Of a stretch of DNA of 64,000 bases, positions 51,494-61,744 are shown in pieces. The stretch is taken from assembly GCA_973895155.1 (NCBI GenBank), contig OZ316898.1, positions 124,001 through 188,000 of the forward strand, read 5' to 3'. Below the pieces are notes generated by a model. It saw nothing but the letters and a program-made list of their open reading frames with translations. It searched no databases and had not been told where the DNA came from. Position numbers and translations under genes: made by a program. How positions within the stretch are numbered: the stretch's first letter is position 1; each line of letters opens with the position of its first letter. This DNA is from Marsupella aquatica (taxonomy: Eukaryota; Marchantiophyta).

Positions 51494-53797
51494 GCGGTGT
51501 CTGTTCCTCAGTGGACGCCCCCAACGCTTCCTCCTCAGCCACTGCCGTAGGTTCGTTCTTTGACACATTACCTGCCCTTGACTGAGTCAACTCTCCATCG
51601 GCCTGACTGGGTCCACCCCCGCCAATGGCATCGGCTTCAACATCAGCCTCGGCTACGGCCTCAGCCACGGCTGGCCATCAGGGACGCAAGCTCCTGCTGC
51701 AGCGCAATAATCCCTTGATAGGATTTCCCTAAGTCGACCTCCTTCTGCTCAAGGGCTCTACTCGAGCTCCCCCTTCAATGCCCTTTCCCTTCAATGCCCT
51801 TTCCCTTCTCTGGGTCTCCGCCATGGCCCGATTGTTGGCTATTATGTGGGCCTCCTCTGCATCCCTCAGCTCTCGCTTCCACTTCTCCCGCTCCTTGATC
51901 GCATCAGCCAACTCTCCTTGGGTTCGAGTCAGTTTATTCTCGATAATCCGATTATCAGACTGTGCGATATCCAATTGGCCCTGCATGATATTTAGCTCAT
52001 GCCGCTTAATCCGCAGCTCATCTTGGGCTTTCTTGGCCGCCCTCAGGTCTTTAATTTTGGCTTCCCTTGGCCTAAGCCGACGGATGACCTCCTCCTTCTT
52101 GCTTCTTTCCAAAGCCACCGCTTCTTCTAATTGGCGCTTCTCCAACATCTCCCTCTGAAAAAAGGGTCCTTGCTCCAACTCCTCCCCAAAGATGCTGAGC
52201 GCCAGCTCTCCACACATTTCCCCGTACTCCATGGCTCTATTCTTAGCATAGGTGGAGGAAGTAGAAGTCATCGGCATCATCCACCGCGGCCTTTGTTCCC
52301 AAGCCGCCTTGCAGATCTTGTCTATTGTGGCTAGAGGGATGCTTCATTTTTCTGCAAGCCGCCTGATGTCCTCTGGCCATTCTCCTCCTGGTAAATCCTT
52401 TTCCCTAGCCAGGGCTGCCTCCTCTTCCTCCCTAATTCGTTCTTGAAATTCCTGCGTCGTCTGTTTTATGCCGTCAAAGCTCAGGGGAGCGACATCTGGT
52501 GGGGGAGACTCGGGGCTGCTCTGCTGGCTCGGGTCTCCTTGAACTACTCTTGGGAGCGTGGGGATGAACCGGCCACAGGTCCTTACTCCTGGAACATGAT
52601 GATCCGACCCGTAGCCGGAGTCATCATTGCTGTAGTCCTCTACCGCCTCCTCGTCGGCTTGGACTACCGACTTCTCCCGCTGTTCTCCTGGTTTTGTCGT
52701 GAACACTGCTTCACCTCTCACCGATCTTGGTTCCTCCTCCGGCTTCCGTGTTGATCTCTTGTTCTCCTTGTCGTGGCCGGGAGCTACGGCCTACTTCTCC
52801 TTGGCTTCGGGACTTGAGGCTCCTACATACATCCGGACTCCCGGCTCGTGTTCCAGCCTCCTTCTCTCCTTGACCCCAGTAAAGGGGTTTTCCCTTGTAA
52901 GCCGGCTTAGGCCCACCTCTGGAGCAGTGTCCTGCATTGGTGCCGTTGCTGTTGCCGTTGCCGTTCTCTTTTCCTTCTCTAGCAATTTCAGCAGATTCTG
53001 CATGCCTGGTTGCTGCATCGGCAAGTCCTCCGTCCTTGGCCTAAACACCTGCTCGATTGTAGGACTGTCGGGCGGGTTGGGTTTCTCCGTTGCCGGCCTC
53101 TGTTCCGGAACCTCCTCTGGTGCCCTTGCCTGTAGGGGAAGTACCGGGGCAAAGGTCTTACTTCGGGCATACCGGCATAGTAGCGGTACGTGATAGCCAA
53201 GCCGGGACACGCTTCCCTTGCCAATCACCAGTTGTTCCTCCTTCAAGATCTTCTTTAGTTGAGTGAGGAGGTACCCATTGTAGTCCCGGCTTGGGTCTGG
53301 CCTCTCTGCCAGATAGACCTGTGCCTTGCCGATCTCTGGTCTCGGCCAGTTGCAATGCATGGTCACCCGCAAGAAATCGATCATCTCTCCTATATGCGGG
53401 TTGGTGCAGGTGTTTCGGAAGAAGCCATTCTTTGTTGAAGGCCCGGGAAACGACCGGAACTCCTTGTCTGGCAAAGTCTTCCTGGTATCTCCCTTGGTCT
53501 TATTGCCCTTTGGCAAGCCAAACACTTTGGCAATCACCTGGGGAGTGAGATAGAAATCCTTCCCATACACCCTTGTGGAATTGGTCTCGGACTTCCATGA
53601 TCCCACGAATTCTAGTAAGTCTGAATCTGGCACCTCCGGCTTCAGCCACGGTAACCTTACGAAGGCTTCCAAGCCGGATCCGGCCATGAAGCCCTGGTAT
53701 TTCTGAGTCTGCATAGCCGTAAAGCATGCATCCTCCTCCTGTGCAAAGTATAATTGCACTTCCTCGGGGAGAATCGCCGCCCAGCCTTTCCTGGTGT
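51494..53797 (-). pseudogene. LTR1b-encoded protein, C-terminal two thirds (E 5' LTR)
   Basis: A minus-strand remnant of the LTR1 gene with coiled coil (51729-52280), the acidic middle (52344-52721) and the LPWLKPE, VFGLPKGNK, NGFFRNTC domain (52791-53797). Several frame breaks and a deletion near 51675 separate the pieces. The N-terminal third is at 56994-57762, beyond the X insertion. Confidence 0.82.
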
Positions 53798-54714
53798 CAT
53801 CTCTTGTGGAATGGCTCAAGGGAGGCTTGAGTAGGAAATGCGTCAGTTTTTTGCTTTCAAGGAGTAGTAATTACATAGTTTAGTGATTAGCGGAGTTGTT
53901 AGGTTTAAGGTAACTTAATAACTAGGGAAGTAGAGTAGGGAAATAAATTGAGGGAGAGGACATGTTTCTCTAAGAAGTATCAAGAGTTGAGTAAGTTATT
54001 TGGTAAGGGTGGAAAAAAGTTACGGTAGTCGGCAAGTCGGGCCGAAGGCATGATCGATACTTTTGAGTGATAAGTTTTGCTAAGACTCATCCTATAGGTG
54101 CTAGGTAGTCCCTAGACCACACATAAAAGTCACAAAGTCAAGTGGGGTCTTAACCTAGGAGTTGTAAGTATTTTGGCAAAACTTAAAGTTACCAAATAGC
54201 GGGTCTCGGGAAAAATAGCTGATGGGAAAAGGTAGGGGTTCCAAGTTGCAAAATAGGTTAAAAATGGTCCACTCTATCCCTGGAAACTTGTGGGAGAACT
54301 TGGTTACCTTTGGTTACTTTTTGGGAGCATCTCAAAGTTGAGAAGAATTTTGGAAAACATAAGAATTAACCCTCTTTACCTAATTTTAGAAAATTGGTTA
54401 TAGGGTTTTGTTTAGATCTCAGTAAACCAGGACATAGCCCTATGTCAAGAAAATCTATGGATCTACTGAAAAGTCCTTTTGGCCTTATGGGTGATTTTTG
54501 GCGGTGGGTACAATATGGGCCGGGGAATTATAGTTTTTCCCAAATAACGAAATCCGACTAAGTGTAAAAACGCTTCGATGAGGCTACCACAAGGCAGGAA
54601 TAAGTCAAGCACAAGGGCGGCTAGGAGATGGTTGAATAGACCAGGCAATCACAAGGTGAAGGAACTTGAGTGGGAGTGGTAGTTAGTTGGACTTTTGTTG
54701 TAGTGTGACTTTGG

Positions 54715-54950
54715 TAGTTAGTAGGACTTTGGTGGGCTACCTTGGTCCTTGGTCCTTGGTGGGCTACTTTGGTCCTTGGTCCTTGGTGGGCTACTTTGGT
54801 CCTTGGTCCTTGGTGGGCTGCTTTGGTCCTCTACCTTGGTCTTTGGTCCTCTACCTTGGTCCTTGGTCCTTGATGGGCTACCTTGGTCCTTGGTCCTTGG
54901 TGGGCTACTTTGGTCCTTGGTCCTTGGTGGGCTACCTTGGTGTGGTGTGG
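54715..54950. repeat. Minisatellite in X
   Basis: A run of GGTCCTTGGTCCTTGGTGGG-type units, each followed by ctac(t/c)ttg, of roughly 27-30 bp with variants, about eight copies. The long frames through it are a by-product of the repeat. Confidence 0.85.
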
Positions 54951-55568
54951 AAGGAGAATAGTATATAAGGAGGAAGTTTTCATTTGTTAGGGACCGGGAG
55001 TCTCATCTCTTAAGTGGAATCTCTACCTTGCCAAGGTAGGGCTAAGCTTGAGAAGGGAGAGGTGGTCCATGCTTAGTGTGGAGAATGTGTAGTGAACTTT
55101 TGTTGTAAAGGTGATGCAATAAAAGGAGACTTGTCAATCTTCATTGTGACCATTAAGTGTGAGTGCATTTGAAGCATATGAGAGCAAGAGAAGAGTCCAT
55201 GCTATGATGTAATCTTGGTCTAAGCTTGAAGGGGATGTGCTAGTACAAAACCAAGGCCAAGAGGCAAGGTTAAGGTAGAGCACTACTTTGAGACTTAGAG
55301 AGGATTATAGCTTGAGGGTGGAAAGTATTTTGCTTGGTGTATGGTGTTAACAAGAAGTAAGAACAAGAGGAAGAGTCCTTAGATAGAGGAGCCTTCTCTA
55401 GAGCTCAAAGGGGATGTGTGGACCCAAACCAAGGCCAGGGGGCAAGGTTGAGGGGTAACACTACTTTGAGGGTCTTGAGGAGACTTAAGCTTGAAGAGGA
55501 AAGTACTTTGGTTCTTGGGTGTTTGTGTGAGACTCTTCTCTAAGGTGACAGCTTGGAGCGGAGATCCC

Positions 55569-56767
55569 TGAGGTGCGTCCCATGGCTCCCTAAACCCAAG
55601 AAACCCCCCAGCTCAAGCCAATTCCCGCAGGTTTCGCGCTTGGCGAGGCCGTTTCCGCGGCTTAGCGGCATGGGACGCTGCTAACCTTCTACTACTACTA
55701 TTAACATTTTACACACATATACTGGACAGATCCTTCATCGGGTCATGAGATACGTAGCCGGCCTAATCTAGGCCTTCCCTCGTCTTCCCCTCCGTCTTGT
55801 TAGGTATGTTTGGATTCCGCCGCCGGAATGATCCCCAATAGGTTTGGTTAAGCCGCTAAGACCTCTCTCAGCTCGACACATCCAACTCTTACTCCCCTGC
55901 TTACTTTCCTTCCTTCTGGTTGATGTGGGCACTCTTCACACAAGTTAATGCGACACACAAATAGCAAAATGACTCATTCTGACTGAGTCATACCATGCAC
56001 TTGCCATACAAACAGTACATCTCATACACAAGCTCTGCGAACTAAGCCGTGAGGCCAACTCTATTCAGCTCTTAGGCATGAGGAAACATGAATATACACA
56101 AGGGTCACTGTATGACTAACCGAGAGCTTCTCGTACTACTTGATCCCAGCCCGGCTGGTGCAAACTAAAAACTTGCTAAAGAAGAGGCCCTGAGCTCCCC
56201 GCTGCCCAGGTACTTATCCTGGTAGTGGATCCGCCTAATTCTTTGCAGCGTAAGCCTAATCTACCTAATAGTAATCTACTTGCCCGGCTCTACCTATGTA
56301 CAGCAAGGCAGGAGCACAAGTGTTGCTCCTACCAGTGGAACCGCAATCCCACTAAGCTAAGTGTCAGGGCCGCTCCTGGTCCTGATCCTAATCCTAAACT
56401 TGGAGATCAGCGCCCGCCCTGCCCACTCACGCCTCCTCCCTCCACGTCCGCCCTCCCTAAAAGGAACGGCGCCCTTGCACCGTCACGACACCGGTGGTGG
56501 ATCCTTAATGGACGCCCCCAACGCTTCCTCCTCAGCCACTGCCGGTCCTTCTTCCCGTTGATCCTTCCTAGCCGCTGACGCTTAACGCACCCTAACCCTA
56601 ATCGAGTTTTCACCCTCAGCGTCCTTACCTCCGGCCTCGGCCCGGGTTCCATGGTTGCCCCTAATTGTTTATATTTTCCTTGTTTTGTCCCTATACTAAG
56701 GTGTTCCTAGGGTGCCTTCCTGCTTTACCCACTTAACTCGCCGAGTGATTCCTGTCTAGGCATCACA
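55569..56767 (-). mobile_element. Short solo LTR1 (copy C), gene deleted
   Basis: 1,199 bp, minus strand, inside X. It starts TGTGATGCC at 56767 and ends GGACGCACCTCA at 55569, with a perfect ATCCC duplication (55564-55568 and 56768-56772). It keeps the 5' 230 bases and the 3' 0.97 kb of LTR1 and lacks the rest of the gene. The join at about 56541 falls in GGCA, present at both breakpoints in the intact copy. Confidence 0.93.
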
Positions 56768-56993
56768 ATCCCCCTTGCTGATCCTTGGAGTAGAGGAGAG
56801 GAGAAGGGTGTGAGTACAAAAGTAGTCAAGGGGACTACCTCTCTAGAAGTGGAGAGTTGAAACTACTTATGTATGGAGTGATTAGTCATTGTAGGCACAT
56901 TTCAGAAGTTTTGTCAATCCTTTGTGACCCTGGTATGATATGGAGCAGGTATTAGGTAGTCTTTTGGGGAGAAAAGCCGCTTAAGCTCCTTGA

Positions 56994-57762
56994 CATCTCT
57001 TGTTGGAATGGCGTTGATGGGGTCGACCTCCTCCTCCTCGGCTTCTCTCTGCCTCCGGCTCTGTTGTTCTGCTGGCTTCTTTGGTGCCGCCGACCTCGTT
57101 CTTTTTGCCGGGGTGGCCTCTTCGTTGTTGTTCCCCTTCCTCTTCATCTCGGCTGCCGTGGATGTCTCTCCTAGCATGGTTTCCTTTGTCCACCCCTCCG
57201 TGCTACCCTTCAACTCCCAGTGTATGTCGTTGCAGCATTTGATGGCTTCGCGGATGCCGATGACTCTGTTTTCGCAAAACAGCAGGTCATCTAGCTCGTT
57301 GCCAGTAGGCGTCCACAGGAATTCAGCCTTGATGAGTTCTCCTCCTAAGAAGGCAGCTTTCTGTAGCTCCCACAATCGGGCGAGCTCCTGCCGTTCTCGA
57401 GCTGCTCTCTCCGATTCTTCGTCCTCGTAAGTCCCAATGTACTCAGTTGCCCGTTCGAACAGGCATCCCCAAAAATGTGCCGCTTGATTGATGTTGCTCA
57501 TACCCTTCTTGAGTTCATAGTCGGTATCTGTTTCCACCCTGAGCGCTTGCCTAAGCACTTGACAGTAGTTGGCCGCCCGTAGTCGCCTGCCCAGTTCGTG
57601 CTTGCAGATGAGCCACTACTCCTCGCTAGCGGTCCTTACCCCTCTCCTCCTCTGGTTCTCCCTCCCGTTGGTTACCCCTAGCCGCCGGCACTTAGCGTGC
57701 CCTAACCCTAATCATGTTCTCTCCCCTGGCGTCCTTACTTCCGGCCTCGGCTCGGGTTCCAT
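56994..57762 (-). pseudogene. LTR1b-encoded protein, N-terminal third (E 5' LTR)
   Basis: From ATG 57762. Early stops follow: TGA where solo copies have CGA (Arg), and TAG for Trp near 57615, shared with the 3' LTR of E. From about 57558 it is open for 190 codons through NVNQAAHFWGCLFERATEY and KRTRSAAPKK to the X junction. Confidence 0.82.
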
Positions 57763-57882
57763 AGTCACCCTTAATTGTTTATATTTTCCTTATTTATGTA
57801 ACTATACTAAGGTGTTTCTAGGGTACACTTCCCTTTTCCCCTAAAACTAGCCCAGTGATTCCTGGCTAGGCATCACAACAAA

Positions 57883-58024
57883 CCTGCCCACAAATGTGAG
57901 ACAAGCACCTTCAACTTCCACTCGCAAAAAGTGAATCGGCCACCTAGCAATCTCTAGCACCCATGCAATCCAACTTTATCCTTAAGAGGCCAAGAGGAGT
58001 GAAACTAGGATACAACTCACAAAG
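57883..58024. other. Background sequence between E and solo LTR B
   Basis: About 140 bp with no ORF and no recognised repeat. It continues after the solo LTR at 62671, so E and LTR B inserted into the same anonymous DNA. Confidence 0.6.
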
Positions 58025-58144
58025 GTAGTTGTGATGCCTAGACAGGAATCACTCGGCCGGTTAAGTGGGTAAAGCAGGAAGGCACCCTAGGAACACCTTA
58101 GTATAGTGACAAAACAAGGAAAATATAAACAATTAGGGGCAACC

Positions 58145-61100
58145 ATGGAACCCGGGCCGAGGCCGGAGGTAAGGCTAAGGGTGAAAACCCGATTAGGGTT
58201 AGGGCGCGTTAAGCGTCGGCGGCTAGGAAGGATCAACGGGAAGAAGGACCGGCAAAGGAGAGGGGTAAGGAGCGCTTGCAGGAGATGGTGGCTCATTTGC
58301 GAGCACGAACTAGGCAGACGACTACGGGAGGCCAACTACTGTCAGCTGCTTAGGCAAGCACTCGGGGAGAGAGTAGATACCGACGATCGACCTAAGGAGG
58401 GTATGAGCAACGTCAATCAAGCGGCACATTTCTGGGGATGCCTGTTCGAACGGGCAACTGAGTACATCAAGACTTACGAGGACGAGGAGTCAGAAAGGGC
58501 AGCTCGAGAACGGCAGGAGCTCGCTCGATTGTGGGAGCTGCAGAAGACGGCTTTCTTAGGAGGCGAACTCATCAAGGACGAGTTCCTGTGGACGCCTACT
58601 TCCAATCAACTCGACGATCTTCTGTTTTGCAAAGACAGCGTCGTCGGCATCCGAGAGGCCATCAAGAACTGCAACGACATACACTGGGAATTAAAGGGTA
58701 GCACGGAAAGGTGGACCCAGGCAACGGTGCTAGGAGAAACCTCCACGGCAGCAGAGATGAAGAGGAAGGGAGCCATCAACGATGAAGCCACCCCGGCAAA
58801 AAGAACGAGGTCGGCGGCACCAAAGAAGCCAGCCGAGCAGCAGAGCAGGAAGCAGGGAGAAGCCGAAGAGGAGGAGGTCGATCCCATCAAGGCCATTCCA
58901 ACCAGGGATGACACCTGGAAGGGCTGGGCGGCAACCCTACCGGTGGAGGTGCAACTACATTTTGCACGGGAGGAGAATGCATGCTTTACGGCCATGCAGA
59001 CCAAGAAGTACCAAGGCTTCATGGCCGGATCCGGCTTGGAGGCCTTTGTAAGATTACCATGGCTGAAGCCGGAGGTACCGGAGTCAGACCTATTAGAATT
59101 CGTGGGGTCATGGGAACCCGAGACCAATTGCACGAGGATATATGGGAGGGATTTCTATCTTACTCCCAAGGTAATTGCCGAAGTGTTTGGCCTGCCGATA
59201 GGCAATAAGACCAAAGTTGATACCAGGAAGACCTTGCCTGACAAGGAGTTCCGGTCGTTCCCCGGGCCATCAACGAAGAATGGCTTCTTCCGGAACACCT
59301 GCACCAACCCGCACATAGGAGAGATGATCGACTTCTTGCGGGTGACCATGCATTGTAACTTGCCGAGGGCAGAGATCGGCAAGGCACAGGTCTATCTGGC
59401 AGAAAGGCCAGACCCAAGCCGGGACTACAACGGGTACCTCCTCAACCAATTGAAGAAGATCTTAAAGGAGGAGCAGCAGGTAATCGGCATGGGGAGCGTG
59501 TCGCGGCTTGGCTATCACATGCCGCTGTTGTGCCGGTATGCCAGAGGTCAGACTTTTGCCCCGGTACTTCCCCTGCAGGTAAGGGCACCCGAGGAAGCTC
59601 CAACGCCGAGGCCGTTGGCTGAGAAGCCTCAACCACCTGTTAGTCCTACGATCGAGCAGGTGTTTAGGCCCAGGAAGGAGGACTTGCCGATGCAGCAACC
59701 AGGCATGCAGAGTCTGCTGAAACTACTGGAGAAAGAAAAGAAATCGGCATCGGCAACAACAACGGCAACGGCAACAATGCAGGACACTACTACAGAGGTA
59801 GGCCTACACCTGCTCACAAGAGAAAACCCCTTTGCTGGAAACAAGGAGAGAATCAGGTCGGAATCCAAGCCAGGTGTTCGAATGTACGTGGGAACCTCAA
59901 GCTCCGAATCTGAGGCAGAATTGCCTGAAGCTCCTACCGACGAAGAGGAGAGGGAGAAGCCGGACGTCCAAGAGGTAGAGGAGGCAGTGGAGGACTGCAG
60001 CCATGATAATTCCGGCTATGGGTCGGACCATCACGTTCCAGGAGTAAGGACCTGTGGCTGGTTTGTCCCCACACTTCCAAGGGTAGTGCGAGGGGACCCC
60101 AACCAGCAGAGTAGCCCTGAGTCTCCCCCACCAGATGTTGCTCCCCTAAGCTTCGACGGCATAAAACAGACGGTGCAGGAATTTCAGGAGCGAATCAAGC
60201 AGGAGGAAGAGGCCGCCCTGGCTAAGGAAAAGGATTTACCAGGAGGAGATTGGCCGGAGGACATCAGGCGGCTAGCCGAAAAAGGAAGCAAACCTCTAGC
60301 CACGATTGAAGAGATCCGCAGGACGGCTTGGGAGCAGAGGCCACGATGGGCGATGCCGATCACTTCTACTTACTCCACCTACGCTAAGAATAGAGCCATG
60401 GAGTATGGTGAGATGTGTGGGGAACTTGCGCTCGACATCTTTGGAGAGGAGTTGGAGATAGGACCCTTTTTCCATAGGGAGCAGTTGGAGAAGCACCAAT
60501 TAGAAGAAGCGGTGGCTTTAGAGAGAAGCAAGAAGGACGAGGTCATTCGGCGGCTTAGGAGGATGGAAGCCGAGATTGAAGATCTAAGGGCGGCCAAGAA
60601 AGCCCAAGATGAACTGCGGATTAAACGACATGAGCTGAACATCATGCAGGGGCAGTTGGACACCGCGCAGGCTGATAATCAGAATATCAAGGATAAACTG
60701 ACTCAGACGCAGGAAGAGTTGGCCGACACGATCAAAGAGAGGGAGAAGTGGAAGCAAGAGCTAAAGAATACAGAGGAGGCCCACATAACAGCCAACAGCC
60801 GGGCCATGGCGGAGACCCAAAGAAAGGAATGGGCGTTGAAAGGGGAGCTCGAGAAAATCCGCGGAGCCCTTGAGCAGAAGGAGGTCGAGTTAGGGAAATC
60901 CTATCAAGGGATTATGGCGCTGCAGCAGGAGCTTGCGTCCCTGACGGCCAGCTTCAAGGCCGACCTAAGGGAGAAGGACGAGATGCTCGAACAGACTTAC
61001 GCCAAGATGAACCAGATGGAGTCTGTCATCATTGCAGAGCTCGACAAGGAGCTAAGAGCAACCCAGGAGGAGAGGGCTACCTTGAAGAAGGAATTGGAGG

Positions 61101-61744
61101 AAGCCCACAGGGAGCAGGAGGAGGCCAAAAACGAGCTGGAGGGGGCACGTAAGGACCTGGATGAAACCCAAGAGGAGTTGGAGGAAATCACGAGGAAGAT
61201 GGAGAACCTACAGCGGCGGGCCGACAACCAAACAGAGCGGCTGAAGAAACAAGCCGCAGTATTTAAATGCTTAGCTGCAGCAGGTCCATCTCCCGTTGGG
61301 ACAAACCAGTTACCAGGGGTGGTAATTGCCGAAGGACAAGCCGCGCCACCTGCACCAGTGCCGGAAGTAAGTGGGAAGGGGAAGGGACCAGCTGCCGAGC
61401 CACCAACGAAGAAGAAGCGGAAACCTTCAGGGTCAAGGAGTAATACGACTTCACAGGCCGTGGTGATCAAGGAGGTAGACCCAGCACCGACCCCAGACAG
61501 GGTCACGGCTAGGGATCCAACTACCCTAGGGGAAGGGGAGGCCGAAGCCGAGGGAGTGGCTGAGGCCGAAGCCGTGGGTATTGCCGAGGCCGGTGTCGAG
61601 GCTGAAGCCGAAGGTGGACCCAGTCAGGCCGATGGAGAGTTGACTCAGTCAAGGGCAGGTAATCTGTCAGAGAATGAACCTATGGCAGTGGCTGAGGAGG
61701 AAGCGTTGGGGGCGTCCATTAAGGATCCACCACCGGTGTCGTGA
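58145..61744 (+). CDS. LTR1-encoded protein, intact (1,199 aa)
   Basis: The start is the ATG at 58145, conserved in every copy; the frame is open slightly upstream only through a GTG. Residues 1-60 are very basic. Residues 60-200 include NVNQAAHFWGCLFERATEY and WELQKTAFLGGELI. About 205-250 has KRTRSAAPKK, a possible nuclear signal. About 295-400 is the core domain: LPWLKPE, IYGRDFYLTPKV, VFGLPIGNK and NGFFRNTC. Then come a Pro/Glu/Ser-rich middle and a second conserved patch (VPGVRTCGWFVPTLPRVV, about 635). A long coiled coil spans about 770-1035, a KKKRK signal lies near 1090, and the tail is Glu/Ala-rich. The core resembles the putative plant transposon protein domain by pattern. No catalytic motif seen. 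Likely a structural or regulatory retroelement protein; function unknown. Confidence 0.8.
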   Translation: MEPGPRPEVRLRVKTRLGLGRVKRRRLGRINGKKDRQRRGVRSACRRWWLICEHELGRRLREANYCQLLRQALGERVDTDDRPKEGMSNVNQAAHFWGCLFERATEYIKTYEDEESERAARERQELARLWELQKTAFLGGELIKDEFLWTPTSNQLDDLLFCKDSVVGIREAIKNCNDIHWELKGSTERWTQATVLGETSTAAEMKRKGAINDEATPAKRTRSAAPKKPAEQQSRKQGEAEEEEVDPIKAIPTRDDTWKGWAATLPVEVQLHFAREENACFTAMQTKKYQGFMAGSGLEAFVRLPWLKPEVPESDLLEFVGSWEPETNCTRIYGRDFYLTPKVIAEVFGLPIGNKTKVDTRKTLPDKEFRSFPGPSTKNGFFRNTCTNPHIGEMIDFLRVTMHCNLPRAEIGKAQVYLAERPDPSRDYNGYLLNQLKKILKEEQQVIGMGSVSRLGYHMPLLCRYARGQTFAPVLPLQVRAPEEAPTPRPLAEKPQPPVSPTIEQVFRPRKEDLPMQQPGMQSLLKLLEKEKKSASATTTATATMQDTTTEVGLHLLTRENPFAGNKERIRSESKPGVRMYVGTSSSESEAELPEAPTDEEEREKPDVQEVEEAVEDCSHDNSGYGSDHHVPGVRTCGWFVPTLPRVVRGDPNQQSSPESPPPDVAPLSFDGIKQTVQEFQERIKQEEEAALAKEKDLPGGDWPEDIRRLAEKGSKPLATIEEIRRTAWEQRPRWAMPITSTYSTYAKNRAMEYGEMCGELALDIFGEELEIGPFFHREQLEKHQLEEAVALERSKKDEVIRRLRRMEAEIEDLRAAKKAQDELRIKRHELNIMQGQLDTAQADNQNIKDKLTQTQEELADTIKEREKWKQELKNTEEAHITANSRAMAETQRKEWALKGELEKIRGALEQKEVELGKSYQGIMALQQELASLTASFKADLREKDEMLEQTYAKMNQMESVIIAELDKELRATQEERATLKKELEEAHREQEEAKNELEGARKDLDETQEELEEITRKMENLQRRADNQTERLKKQAAVFKCLAAAGPSPVGTNQLPGVVIAEGQAAPPAPVPEVSGKGKGPAAEPPTKKKRKPSGSRSNTTSQAVVIKEVDPAPTPDRVTARDPTTLGEGEAEAEGVAEAEAVGIAEAGVEAEAEGGPSQADGELTQSRAGNLSENEPMAVAEEEALGASIKDPPPVS

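Larger units (their letters stand above)
53816..56993. mobile_element. Element X, unidentified insertion (about 1.97 kb without the nested LTR1)
   Basis: It interrupts the LTR1b gene. An 18/19-bp target repeat, catctcttgttggaatggc, occurs on both sides (53798-53815, with one T missing, and 56994-57012). The ends inside that repeat are TCAAGGGAGGCTTGAG on the left and, reversed, TCAAGGAGCTTAAG on the right, a weak inverted repeat. No ORF or known domain. It contains a minisatellite, a TATATAAGG at 54962-54970 and a pair of related 150-bp stretches (about 55225-55380 and 55395-55530). The family is unknown to me. Confidence 0.55.
50567..57877 (-). mobile_element. LTR1b, 5' LTR of element E (interrupted by X and a short LTR1)
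   Basis: Read on the minus strand it starts TGTGATGCC at 57877 and ends CACCACA at 50567 beside the PBS. Its own sequence is 50567-53797 plus 56994-57877, about 4.1 kb. The middle is element X with a nested 1.2-kb LTR1. Right flank acaaa (57878-57882) is the expected duplication; the partner is outside the window. It has the b-type signature cctggctagg. Confidence 0.88.

Noticed and set aside
54687-54968. Trp/Gly/Leu-rich frames at 54687-54968
   Set aside because: They are translations of a minisatellite, open in more than one frame because of the repeat.
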